NCBI GenBank assembly: GCA_937888925.1
Contig: CALARM010001072.1
Location: 1-12,132 of the forward strand
Direction: 5' to 3'
Length of the DNA stretch: 12,132 bases
Origin: an uncultured Synergistia bacterium
GTDB lineage: Bacteria; Eremiobacterota; SpSt-956; JAKJGF01
Below the pieces are notes generated by a model. That model did not search any database. It was not told the DNA's origin and saw only the letters and a list, made by a program, of their open reading frames with translations. Positions 1 through 8,258 of this stretch are shown piece after piece. The translations under genes were made by a program, and so were the position numbers. Position 1 is the first letter of the stretch. Every line of letters starts with the position of its first letter.

Positions 1-1559
1 ATCCGAATGTATCGGAAGAACTTGAAGAAATAGTAAAACAGGCCCTTTCACATGATGCAAAAGATCGTTTCCCCGGTGCCCGTGATATGAAAAAAGCTCT
101 TGAAGACTATAAAATGTCCCGTACCTCTTCCCGGATAGAAGAAAAACCTGCCAGGAGAAAAGATGATTCAGAGAAACCTCCTCGGATAAAAGAAAAAACT
201 TCAGACAAAGAGGACAGCGAATCCACTCTGACACTTATGAAGACTCCGACTGTATCTACAAAATCAGTTCCTGAAAAACCTTCTGCAGAAAAAGCTGAAG
301 CTCATATAACTGCCCATCCTCAAAAAAAGAGGGGAAACTATTTGTTCGTTATATCTGTTATCGTAGCTCTAATAATTTTATCTGTAATAGTATCAGGACT
401 CATGAGAAACGGAAAATTCTTTAACGACCAGGCAAAAAAAGCTTTTAAAAATAAAAATTATGAGAAGGCCAGAAACTGTTATAAGAGACTGTCACAGATA
501 AACCCGGAACTTGGCAGTAAAGATCCCGAAACTCTGAAGAATCTGGTTTCTATGGCAGTATACGACCCGAACAATATGCTTGAGTATTGTAAGATTGCAG
601 AACTCATGGTAGAACCAAATAGTGTAAAAGGTTTTATGGATCTGGGAAAAGTTGCAGAAAAAAAATTCCCCAAAGAAGCATCAGGTTATTATAAAAAAGT
701 TTTAGGCATAGAGCCTTCAAACAAAAATGCATTTTCAAAACTATATAATATTTACCTGAAAAACAAGGATTACAATTCTATTAAAGATATACTTGATAAA
801 TTATCTATTCCAGATAAAGATAAAGCTTATATGGAAATCGGAGATAAACTTTCAAATGATAAAAAATATAAAGAAGCCAGCGAATGTTATAGAAAAGTAA
901 AAGACCTTGCGAAAGGGGATAAAAAACTTAAAGCATACGAAAAGCTCAGTCAATGTTATATTAACATGAATGATTACGAAAAAGTAATGGAAACAAACGG
1001 AGCAATACTTGCAATAAAACCAAATGATATTCAGGCTCATATTGTTCTGGGGGAAGCCTATTATAACAACGAAGAATATGATAAAGCTCTTGAAAATCTG
1101 GAAAAATCAATAGAACTAAACCTATCGGAAGACGATAAAGACGAAATTACTAAATTGCTTAACAATTTGGGGATTTTTTATTTAAGTAAAAATAATTATA
1201 AGAATGCAGAAAAGGCCTTTAAAAAATCAAAAGAGCTGAAGCAAACGAATGCATCCAAAGACGGCCTTGCCAAAATTGCAAAACATTATCTGGAAGAGGG
1301 AAAAACTTTGTTGAATGAAAAACAATATAATGAGTCAATGGAAAAATTTAATAAAGTAATAGCTCTCTTAGGGGAAGATAATAAAATTTCAAGAGAAGCA
1401 TTGGAAAATATAGAAAAACTTGATAGTATTCTTCATCCCCAAATAACGGTTCCGTACTATCCGCCCAATAATCGAGGAAACGGGTCCGGCAGTAGCAGCA
1501 ACCCTCCACTACAGGGGAAACCGGCAGACAGCGATCTGGAAGGAAGGACAGCCGACTGA
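1..1559 (+). CDS. Membrane Ser/Thr protein kinase with extracytoplasmic TPR domain, 3' part (5' end outside window)
   Basis: The frame is open to the left edge (first full codon at 3), so the ATG at 87 is internal. The first ~37 residues (PNVSEELEEIV, ALSHDAKDRFPGARDMKKAL) match the last kinase subdomain of bacterial Hanks-type kinases, including its conserved Arg before the final helix. The catalytic lobes lie outside the window. Next comes a ~75-residue linker rich in Lys, Glu, Ser and Thr, with TP sites that could be phosphorylated (inference). A basic HPQKKRG then precedes one hydrophobic helix at about 339-405. The positive-inside rule puts the kinase in the cytoplasm and the rest outside. 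About eight degenerate TPRs follow, then a Pro/Gly/Ser-rich tail. Sensor kinases with outside ligand domains are a known architecture, but the ligand here is unknown. The next gene starts 49 bp downstream, so co-transcription is likely. The kinase call rests on the short tail alone. Confidence 0.8.
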   Translation, partial: PNVSEELEEIVKQALSHDAKDRFPGARDMKKALEDYKMSRTSSRIEEKPARRKDDSEKPPRIKEKTSDKEDSESTLTLMKTPTVSTKSVPEKPSAEKAEAHITAHPQKKRGNYLFVISVIVALIILSVIVSGLMRNGKFFNDQAKKAFKNKNYEKARNCYKRLSQINPELGSKDPETLKNLVSMAVYDPNNMLEYCKIAELMVEPNSVKGFMDLGKVAEKKFPKEASGYYKKVLGIEPSNKNAFSKLYNIYLKNKDYNSIKDILDKLSIPDKDKAYMEIGDKLSNDKKYKEASECYRKVKDLAKGDKKLKAYEKLSQCYINMNDYEKVMETNGAILAIKPNDIQAHIVLGEAYYNNEEYDKALENLEKSIELNLSEDDKDEITKLLNNLGIFYLSKNNYKNAEKAFKKSKELKQTNASKDGLAKIAKHYLEEGKTLLNEKQYNESMEKFNKVIALLGEDNKISREALENIEKLDSILHPQITVPYYPPNNRGNGSGSSSNPPLQGKPADSDLEGRTAD

Positions 1560-1608
1560 CGAATAAATTCAGGAGAAATAAATTTAATTTATCAAGGAGG
1601 TTAATTTT

Positions 1609-3690
1609 ATGTCATTAAAAATCTACTCTGTCACAGTTTTATTATGCCTTTTTTTTAGTGTTTCAATGGTTTTATCTCAGGAAAGTCTGGAAACTCTTAA
1701 TAGAAAAGGTCTGAATGCCTATGATTCAGGTAACTACGAAGAAGCTATAGGTTATTTTGACAAAGCATTAACTATTTCACCGGGAGCAGTTCCTGTGTGG
1801 AACAATAAAGGACTTGCCTTATATAAACTTGGGAAATACAGTGATGCAATGGACTGTTTTGATAAAGCCATAAAACTGGACAAAAATTACGATAAGGCTA
1901 TATATAATAAAGGCATGACATTCTATAATATGGAAAATTACGGAGAAGCTATAAAGACTTTTGAAATGGTTCTGAAAATTAATCCGAAACATAAAAATGC
2001 AAAAAATAAAATAGAAGAAGCCAGAAAAGCTATAGAAAAAAAAGATAAAAACTATAAAGAAGCAGAAACACTCTTCCAGAAGGGAAATGATTTATATCTT
2101 GCAGGGAAATACGAAGAGGCTATTAAATGTTTTGACGAAGTTCTGAAACGTAATTCTTCCTATGAACAGGCAAAACAAAAAAGAGAAGAAGCTATAAATG
2201 CTCTTTCAAAATCATCGGAAAAAAATACAGTTGACGAAACATGTAGCAGAGGAAATAGCTTTTATAAACTGGGAGAATATGATAAAGCCAGGGAATGGTT
2301 CGATAAATGTATAAACGAAAACCCTGACTGCAGTGCTGCCTGGTTTGGGAGAGGCCTCACTTCTTATTCCATTGATTTCAAGAACGAAGCATATCTCTAT
2401 TGGGATAATGGATATCCTTATGAAGGGAAGCGATATCTGGATATAAGTATTAAGGCTTCTCCTGATCTGAAAGGTCTGGATATTAATCTTGAAAATGGCA
2501 ATGGCTTTACACCCTTAAACCTTCTGGTTGCATTCAAAGATAATAAAAACCTGATAGAATTACTTATAGACAAAGGAGCAAATATTAATGCCAGAACATC
2601 TGCAGGCAATACTCCTCTGGCCGTTGCTATTATATGTAATAATAAAGAAATATCAGATATACTTATAGCCAGAGGATCTGACATAAATACAAAAAACAAT
2701 AGCGGAGAGAATCTGTTACACTGTGCATTGAAACGCTCTAACAGTTATATTGGAATTGTAAAAACCCTTATAGAAAAGAAAATTGACATCAATGCTATAG
2801 ATAATAAAGGGAAAACTCCTTTGCACTATGCTCTTGAACACAAGTTTGATAATGAAGCAAAATTACTTATAAACAAAGGGGCAATTCTTAACATTAAAGA
2901 TAATAACAGCAAAACACCACTTTTTTATGCTTTACTTAATAATAACAAAGAATTGACAGAATTACTCATAGACAAAGGAGCAGATGTAAGGGTTACAGAC
3001 AGTAATGGCAAAACACCATTGCATTGTGTGTCAAAAGATGTAATGAAAGGGATACCTGAATTACTTATAGCAAAAGGGGCAGATGTAAATGTAAAAGATA
3101 ATGATGGTAAAACGCCTTTACAATATGCCCTGGACAATAGATTAAAAGAAATATCAATGTCACTTGTAGCAGGTGGTGCGGATATTAATGTTAAAGACGA
3201 TAAGTATGGTGGAAATCCTTTACACTGGGCATCATATAAAAATATTATTCCTTTAATAGAAGTTCTTATAAATAAAGGGCTTACTGTTAATGATAGAGAT
3301 AATAACGGGGCAACACCGCTTCAATGGGCTGCAGAGGAAAATATAACAGATACGGCAGCAATACTCATCTCTAAAGGAGCAGACGTAAACAGTAAAGATA
3401 ATGATGGGTCAACACCACTCCATACTGCAGCTTACAATGATGCACCGGATGCAGTAACCTTACTTTTATCAAAAGGTGCAGATATTAATGCCAGAGATAA
3501 AAATGGTGAAACTCCTTTACATTATGCAGCCTATACAGAATATACGGATATAGCCGTGTTGCTTCTGTCAAAAGGTGCAGATGTAAATGCCAAAAATAAC
3601 AGCGGTTTAACACCTCTCGGTATTGCACAAAGCTATCAGAAGGAAAAAATGGCTGAATTGATTGAAAAATACGCTTCAGAAAAGAATTAA
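1609..3690 (+). CDS. Secreted TPR-ankyrin repeat protein (paralogue 1, about 12 ankyrin repeats)
   Basis: 693 aa. The start is set by AAGGAGG at 1594-1600, 8 nt upstream. Residues 1-23 form a Sec signal peptide without a lipobox Cys; the likely cut is VLS|QE. About five TPRs follow: three at 25-127, one near 147-182 after a charged helix, and one near 205-238. The conserved junction PDLKGLDI leads into about 12 ankyrin repeats from residue 296 to the end, with typical G-x-TPLH and KGADVN motifs. TPR and ankyrin folds are protein-binding scaffolds, and no catalytic motif is visible. The signal peptide places it in the periplasm or on the surface, unlike most cytoplasmic or effector ankyrin proteins. 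It is second of four co-directional genes and 17 bp before its closest relative. Partner and role are unknown; work with the upstream kinase's outside TPR domain is inference. Confidence 0.9.
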   Translation: MSLKIYSVTVLLCLFFSVSMVLSQESLETLNRKGLNAYDSGNYEEAIGYFDKALTISPGAVPVWNNKGLALYKLGKYSDAMDCFDKAIKLDKNYDKAIYNKGMTFYNMENYGEAIKTFEMVLKINPKHKNAKNKIEEARKAIEKKDKNYKEAETLFQKGNDLYLAGKYEEAIKCFDEVLKRNSSYEQAKQKREEAINALSKSSEKNTVDETCSRGNSFYKLGEYDKAREWFDKCINENPDCSAAWFGRGLTSYSIDFKNEAYLYWDNGYPYEGKRYLDISIKASPDLKGLDINLENGNGFTPLNLLVAFKDNKNLIELLIDKGANINARTSAGNTPLAVAIICNNKEISDILIARGSDINTKNNSGENLLHCALKRSNSYIGIVKTLIEKKIDINAIDNKGKTPLHYALEHKFDNEAKLLINKGAILNIKDNNSKTPLFYALLNNNKELTELLIDKGADVRVTDSNGKTPLHCVSKDVMKGIPELLIAKGADVNVKDNDGKTPLQYALDNRLKEISMSLVAGGADINVKDDKYGGNPLHWASYKNIIPLIEVLINKGLTVNDRDNNGATPLQWAAEENITDTAAILISKGADVNSKDNDGSTPLHTAAYNDAPDAVTLLLSKGADINARDKNGETPLHYAAYTEYTDIAVLLLSKGADVNAKNNSGLTPLGIAQSYQKEKMAELIEKYASEKN

Positions 3691-3707
3691 CAGGGAGGAC
3701 AGACAAA

Positions 3708-5645
3708 ATGTACAGCAGACATCTTCCGGCAATTATAGTATTTCTTTTTCTTACTGTCTCTGTTGCCTTATCACAGGATACAGTAGAAAGTCTCAATAAA
3801 GAAGGATTAAAATTATATGACAGCGGTAAATATGAAAAGGCTATCGAATATTTCGATCGTGCTTTAAATCTTTCCCCCGATGCTGCACCGGTATGGAATA
3901 ATAAAGGTATGGCTCTCTTCAGGCTGGAAAAATATAATGATGCCATAAAATGTTTTGATGAAGCCCTGAAAGCTAACAATAAATATTATAAAGCTATGTA
4001 TAACAAGGCTATGGCTCTTTATAATATGGAAAAATTCAGGGAATCTGTAGAATGTTTCAAGAAAGTTCTGGAACTCAATCCTGATAATAAAAATGCAAAA
4101 ACCAGACTGGAAGATGCAAAAAAAGCTCTGGAAGGACAGGAAAAAAGAAAAAATCAGGCGGAAGAATTATTTAAAAAGGGAAATGAGCTATATCTTCAGG
4201 GAAAATATGTAGAAGCCATTGAATATTTCAACAAAGTTCTTGCCATTAATTCCTCCTATGAACAGGCAAGACTGAAAAAAGAAGAAGCTCAAAAAGCTCT
4301 CGGTAAGCTCGAAAAAGTAGAACCCTATGAAGCAATGTACAAAAAAGGAAACAGTCTGTATTCACAGGGAAAATATGAAGAAGCAGTCACATGTTATGAT
4401 AAATCTATGGAAACTAAACCTGACTATATACCTGCCATGTTCAACAAAGCCCTTTCTCTGTATAACTATGGAATAACACAGAAATACAGAGAAGGAGAAG
4501 GTTATATTTATAAAATATTGAGAGATAATCCGACTCTGAAAGGTATAGATATAGAAATTAAGGATCTTGGAGGAAGAACCCCTCTGCTCTGGGCTGTATA
4601 CCTAGATGATAAAGAACTGACGAAAGCACTTATTTCTGCCGGATGCGATATAAATGTGAAAACAAAAGAGAATCAGACACCTTTATCAGTGGCATGCGAA
4701 AGAAGCGGAAAGGAAATAATATCCCTTCTTTTATCAAAGCATGCTGATGTGAATGTAACAGATAAAGACGGATATACTCCTTTACTCTATCTTGCATCAA
4801 GAAATGAACCCGATGCATTAGATATGCTTCTATCAAAAGGGGCAGAGGTAAATTTGGAGGCACTGAACGGTAAAACCCCTTTAATTGTAGCACTATTTGC
4901 CTGTAATAAAGAAACAGTAACAAAACTTATGGCAAAAGGGGCAGAGGTAAATGTGAAAGATAAGGATGGAAATATACCGGTACATTTGATTTTCGGTGAT
5001 TTTGATATAATGTCGGTGAGGGAAATAATATCAAAAACTACCGATGTGAATATCAAAAATAATGACGGGAAAAGCGCATTACATATAGCAGCCGAATATG
5101 GAAATAAGGCCATAGTGGAGCTTCTGCTGGATAAAGGTGCAGATATAAATATCAGAAATAACGAGGGAAAAAGCCCTTTATATATGGCTATATGCAGTAA
5201 ATCAGAAGATATTATCAATCTACTCATATCAAAAGGAGCAATGGTAAATGATAAAAACGACAGCGGAGAGACGCCATTACATCTTGCTTCCTGCTATGGT
5301 TATAAAAGTATTGCAGATTTACTCATAATGAAAGGTGCCGATATAAATGCAAAGGATTGTGAAGGTAAAACTCCTTTACACAGAGCAGGATTTTACGGAA
5401 AAACTAATATAATAGAATTACTCCTGTCTAAAGGTGCTAACATAAATGTAAAAGATAATAACGGTTTTACACCACTTCATGATGCAGCCTTCGGAGGTTA
5501 TAAAGATACAGTGGAATTATTACTGAAACAGGGAGCAGATGTAAATGCAAAAACTGACAGTGGTATTACTCCACTGGACATAACCATAAACAATGACAAA
5601 CCTGAAGCGGCAGAAGTATTAAAGAAATATGGTGCGAAAGAATAG
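3708..5645 (+). CDS. Secreted TPR-ankyrin repeat protein (paralogue 2, about 11 ankyrin repeats)
   Basis: 645 aa. GGGAGG at 3693-3698 sets the start. Residues 1-22 are a signal peptide, and the cut ALS|QD fits the AxA rule best of the three paralogues. TPR layout copies the gene before it: three repeats after the cut, a charged helix, one repeat with LYLQGKYVEAIEYF, then one near 207-240. The junction NPTLKGIDIEIKD leads into about 11 ankyrin repeats from residue ~286 to the C terminus. Repeat 5 (DGNIPVHLIF) is the most degenerate; repeats 6 to 10 are close to consensus. The stretch ending NSSYEQA before the fifth TPR is nearly shared with paralogue 1, which points to tandem duplication. No enzyme motif is seen, so a binding scaffold outside the cytoplasm is the family-based expectation. 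Its stop lies 10 bp before the next start. Confidence 0.9.
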   Translation: MYSRHLPAIIVFLFLTVSVALSQDTVESLNKEGLKLYDSGKYEKAIEYFDRALNLSPDAAPVWNNKGMALFRLEKYNDAIKCFDEALKANNKYYKAMYNKAMALYNMEKFRESVECFKKVLELNPDNKNAKTRLEDAKKALEGQEKRKNQAEELFKKGNELYLQGKYVEAIEYFNKVLAINSSYEQARLKKEEAQKALGKLEKVEPYEAMYKKGNSLYSQGKYEEAVTCYDKSMETKPDYIPAMFNKALSLYNYGITQKYREGEGYIYKILRDNPTLKGIDIEIKDLGGRTPLLWAVYLDDKELTKALISAGCDINVKTKENQTPLSVACERSGKEIISLLLSKHADVNVTDKDGYTPLLYLASRNEPDALDMLLSKGAEVNLEALNGKTPLIVALFACNKETVTKLMAKGAEVNVKDKDGNIPVHLIFGDFDIMSVREIISKTTDVNIKNNDGKSALHIAAEYGNKAIVELLLDKGADINIRNNEGKSPLYMAICSKSEDIINLLISKGAMVNDKNDSGETPLHLASCYGYKSIADLLIMKGADINAKDCEGKTPLHRAGFYGKTNIIELLLSKGANINVKDNNGFTPLHDAAFGGYKDTVELLLKQGADVNAKTDSGITPLDITINNDKPEAAEVLKKYGAKE

Positions 5646-5650
5646 GGGGA
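5645..5650 (+). promoter_or_regulatory. Ribosome binding site deciding the start at 5656
   Basis: The purine run GGGGGA lies 5 nt before ATG 5656 and overlaps the last base of the preceding stop codon. An upstream in-frame ATG at 5629 would overlap the previous gene by 17 bp and put nine polar residues ahead of MKKLLCILMFFLL, a classic signal-peptide start, so 5656 is preferred. Confidence 0.7.
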
Positions 5651-5655
5651 CGTTT

Positions 5656-7455
5656 ATGAAAAAATTACTGTGTATATTAATGTTTTTTTTACTGACTTTT
5701 TCCATGACTCTATCTCAGGAAACAGTGGAAGAACTTAATAAAAAGGGACTTGAATTATATGATAAAGGTAAATATGAAGAAGCAATTACCTGTTTTGATA
5801 AAGCTTTAAAATTAAGCGAAGACTCCTATCAAATCTGGAATAATAAAGGACTTGCCTATTACAAGTTAAAGAAATATGAAGAGGCGATTAAATATTTTGA
5901 AAAGGCTCTATCAATCAATCCCGGTTATACAACAGCATGGTATAACAAAGGTTCTGCTCTTTTTATGATGAAGAATTACAACGGTGCAATTGTATGTTTC
6001 GATAAGGTTCTGTCATTGGATCCGAAACATTCTGGAGCTAAAACAAAGAAAGAGCAGGCACAGGCTGCCCTGGATACTCAGAAATCGGTAAAAAGCCTCA
6101 TAGATAAAGGTATAGCTGCATATAACCAGGGAAAATATGAAGAGGCTCTCAGTTATTACGAGAAAGCTCTTATACTTGAACCCGGGAATGAAACAGCCAC
6201 TGTTAAAAAAGGGGATGCACTGGCGAAAGAGGGAAAATATGATAAGGCAATCGAGTGTTATGATAAAGTTTTAGCAGTTAATCCCAAAAACATAGAAGCC
6301 CTTTACGGAAAAGGTAATGTTCTTTTTGCACAGGAAAAATATAAAGAAGCTATTGAATATTACAATAAAATCCTTGCCATAAAACCTGATAACAGTAATG
6401 CAAAATCTAAAAAAGCAGAGGCTGAAAAAAACCTTGCTGCCCTGGAAACACCATCGACAGAAAAGCTTTTGCAGCAGGGAGAAGATTTCTTCAATCAAAA
6501 AAATCTGGATGAAGCCATAAAATGTTATGATAAAGTTTTAGCAATAGAACCGAACAACTCAAAGGCTCTTCTTAAAAAAGGGATATCTCTTATTATTAAA
6601 GGCAACCCGGAAGAAGCCTATAAGTGTATAGACATGGTTACAGAAATCTCTCCTGACTCTGTTCTGGCATGGGATATTAAAGGAGATATACTGGCAAAAA
6701 CCGGACAATATGATAAAGCTCTTGAATGTTATAATAAAGCAGGTGCCATAGATCCTGATTTTCCTAAAATTCAGATTAAAATACAGGACACACAGAAAGC
6801 TCTTTCCGGTCAGACAACTGTATCGCCGCCTTCCGAAAACTATAAGGAACTATATATGAAAGGAAGCGAATTATACTCACAGGGAAAATTCTCTGAAGCT
6901 CTTGAATTTTACAATAAAGCACTGGAGATAAATCCGGATTATGCTCCCGCTTTATTTGAAAAAGGACTTGTTCTGAATAATATGAAGAAAGGCAAGAGCA
7001 AAGAAGCAAAAGAATGTTTTTTAAGGGCTACACTAATAGACCCTCAGGCTAAAGAAATCAATCTTAATATAAAAGATAATCTTGGGAATACGCCATTACA
7101 TCTATCTACTATATCAGACACTATGAATTCTATTAAAATTCTTACACTCAGAGGGGCAGATGTAAACATAAAGAACAATGAAGGTAATACTCCTTTACAT
7201 ATAGCGGCAAGATTTGGCAATGTAGATATAGCAAAAACTCTTGTTAAATCAGGGGCAGATGTAAACATAAAAAATAATATTGGTTTTACCCCTTTACATG
7301 TGGCATCTGCAAACGGTCATATAAAAATGGCTGAATTTCTAATTAAAAGCGGTTCAGATATAAATGGTAAAGACAAAAACGGAGAAACTCCTCTCAAGGT
7401 AGCAGGTACAGGAGAGATGAGAGAACTGCTCAAACAAAATGGGGCAAAAGAATAA
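5656..7455 (+). CDS. Secreted TPR-ankyrin repeat protein (paralogue 3, TPR-rich, about 4 ankyrin repeats)
   Basis: 599 aa from the preferred start at 5656. Residues 1-20 (MKKLLCILMFFLLTFSMTLS) form a signal peptide cut at TLS|QE. The balance is reversed compared with its two neighbours: about eleven TPRs fill residues 22-470 in groups of three separated by short Lys/Glu/Ala helices, and only three full ankyrin repeats plus one shortened capping repeat (GETPLKVAGTGEMREL) fill residues 474-599. The repeats are close to consensus (WNNKGLAYYKLKKYEEAI; GNTPLHIAARFGNVDIA). The C-terminal NGAKE resembles the YGAKE end of paralogue 2. It is last in the operon-like run; the facing gene starts on the opposite strand 37 bp on, and no clear terminator hairpin with a T-tract is seen between them. 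It is probably an extracytoplasmic protein-binding scaffold; the partner is unknown. Confidence 0.9.
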   Translation: MKKLLCILMFFLLTFSMTLSQETVEELNKKGLELYDKGKYEEAITCFDKALKLSEDSYQIWNNKGLAYYKLKKYEEAIKYFEKALSINPGYTTAWYNKGSALFMMKNYNGAIVCFDKVLSLDPKHSGAKTKKEQAQAALDTQKSVKSLIDKGIAAYNQGKYEEALSYYEKALILEPGNETATVKKGDALAKEGKYDKAIECYDKVLAVNPKNIEALYGKGNVLFAQEKYKEAIEYYNKILAIKPDNSNAKSKKAEAEKNLAALETPSTEKLLQQGEDFFNQKNLDEAIKCYDKVLAIEPNNSKALLKKGISLIIKGNPEEAYKCIDMVTEISPDSVLAWDIKGDILAKTGQYDKALECYNKAGAIDPDFPKIQIKIQDTQKALSGQTTVSPPSENYKELYMKGSELYSQGKFSEALEFYNKALEINPDYAPALFEKGLVLNNMKKGKSKEAKECFLRATLIDPQAKEINLNIKDNLGNTPLHLSTISDTMNSIKILTLRGADVNIKNNEGNTPLHIAARFGNVDIAKTLVKSGADVNIKNNIGFTPLHVASANGHIKMAEFLIKSGSDINGKDKNGETPLKVAGTGEMRELLKQNGAKE

Positions 7456-7459
7456 ATCA

Positions 7460-7471
7460 TAACGCGTAACG
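7460..7471 (+). repeat. Short CGTAACG heptamer remnant after the last TPR-ankyrin gene
   Basis: TAACGCGTAACG holds one full CGTAACG unit and five bases of a second, in phase at 7 bp. The same heptamer builds the ten-unit array at 11346-11415. It begins 5 bp after the stop at 7455, in the 37-bp gap between convergent genes. At 12 bp it could be chance; the link rests on the exact match to array units and the shared non-coding location. Confidence 0.4.
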
Positions 7472-7492
7472 GGTCTCATTAAATTTGTCCTA

Positions 7493-8164
7493 TTATTTTC
7501 TTGCTGTTCCTAACATAAGTCCTTTATCAGGTGTATACTGGGGCCAGCAGCCACCTAAAGGCAGGCCGGCACCGCTGTGAATTCTGGAACCGTTACACCA
7601 TATAGTATAATTATCTTTTTTAGCCGATATAATATAACCGTAACTGGGAGATTTATCCCTGTAAGGAAGGGGCCAGTAATGATATCTTTTTGCATTGCAC
7701 TGAGGCAATTCTTTTAAAAAAGGGCCATTTTTACCACTTTTCAGCAAAGAATTAAGATCAGAAGGATACTGGTTATACTCTTTTGCATAATTTTCCGCTG
7801 CAACTGCAATATTGCTTATATTTGCCTCACATCCTGCCAGCATGCCATAATTTCTGGTGGATCTTATACTTACGATAAATGATGATCCAAAAAAGAGTAT
7901 AGTAAATGTAACTATTACTGAAGCAAAGATTTCCGATGTTTTTATACCGTATAGTATCTTATAGAGGACATTTATGAAAACCAGAAAAAAGAGAAGAATT
8001 ATGACCGATATAAAAAGTATATCTTTTTCCTGCATATAATTATAGATGAGTGGTATATTACTCATAAACAGCCACAGAACAGGCAATATAAATATTGCAA
8101 TATAATAACCTTTAGGAGTCTCCCCCATGTTTTTTTTATCTGTAGAGAAATCACTGTTACTCAT
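7493..8164 (-). CDS. Three-helix membrane protein with pseudopilin-like soluble tail
   Basis: 223 aa from the preferred start at 8164. Three hydrophobic helices lie at about 20-41, 48-71 and 78-100. After helix three the tail reads GCEANISNIAVAAENYAKEY, then NQYPSDLNSLL, LKELPQC and a late IWCNGSRIH. This Cys-x2-Asn-Ile helix followed by a YP-x2-L motif, a P-x-C and a C-x-G-x2-H resembles the soluble part of type II secretion pseudopilins. Four Cys (112, 156, 190, 206) could form disulfides outside the cell. Real pseudopilins have one N-terminal helix with a Gly cleavage site; here neither is present, and two extra helices come first. It is thus more likely a fixed membrane protein that borrowed the domain than an assembled pilin (inference). 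It lies 82 bp after uvrA in the same direction and may be read from the same transcript. Function unknown. Confidence 0.75.
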   Translation of the reverse strand: MSNSDFSTDKKNMGETPKGYYIAIFILPVLWLFMSNIPLIYNYMQEKDILFISVIILLFFLVFINVLYKILYGIKTSEIFASVIVTFTILFFGSSFIVSIRSTRNYGMLAGCEANISNIAVAAENYAKEYNQYPSDLNSLLKSGKNGPFLKELPQCNAKRYHYWPLPYRDKSPSYGYIISAKKDNYTIWCNGSRIHSGAGLPLGGCWPQYTPDKGLMLGTARK

Positions 8165-8170
8165 ATTTAT

Positions 8171-8176
8171 CACCTC
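8171..8176 (-). promoter_or_regulatory. Ribosome binding site deciding the start at 8164
   Basis: On the minus strand GAGGTG lies 6 nt before ATG 8164. A longer frame from ATG 8239 would add 25 residues, but that ATG sits inside the heptamer repeat at the end of uvrA and the added residues show no hydrophobic or family-like pattern. The inner start is preferred. Confidence 0.65.
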
Positions 8177-8237
8177 TATATTATTACATAAACTGCCATG
8201 ACCGGGTGGTAACAACGAAACATGAGAACTTATCTCC

Positions 8238-8258
8238 ATTCACTCTTCACCCTTCACT
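8238..8258 (-). repeat. Three-unit AGTGAAG heptamer array at the 3' end of uvrA
   Basis: Read on the minus strand, three heptamers follow in perfect phase: AGTGAAG, GGTGAAG, AGTGAAT. The same units form the nine-unit array at 11541-11603. The array overlaps the last codons of uvrA (Ser-Glu-Gly) and contains its TGA stop at 8247-8249, and it also carries the unused ATG at 8239. Confidence 0.6.

Noticed and set aside
1578..1592. Perfect AT-only palindrome ATAAATT-T-AATTTAT just before the ribosome binding site of the first TPR-ankyrin gene
   Set aside because: In AT-rich DNA such a short palindrome is likely by chance, and a hairpin would be weak. An operator role cannot be supported.
3485..3979. 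164-codon open frame on the minus strand across the junction of the first two TPR-ankyrin genes
   Set aside because: It is antisense to two well-supported genes, has no family-like motif, and arises from the regular codon pattern of the repeats.
4787..5227. 146-codon open frame on the minus strand inside paralogue 2
   Set aside because: Its repeating Pro-Ser-Leu-Phe-x-Phe-x-Ser-Ala-Pro pattern is the mirror of the ankyrin consensus, so it is a shadow frame.
1609..7455. Ankyrin proteins as host-directed type III or IV effectors
   Set aside because: They carry Sec signal peptides and lie beside a kinase gene, with no secretion machinery or host-cell features in view.
7456..7492. Bidirectional terminator between convergent genes
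   Set aside because: No stable inverted repeat with a flanking T-tract is visible on either strand.
8165..8239. N-terminal extension of the pseudopilin-like membrane protein from ATG 8239
   Set aside because: The ATG lies in a heptamer repeat and lacks a proper ribosome binding site; the start at 8164 has GAGGTG at good spacing.
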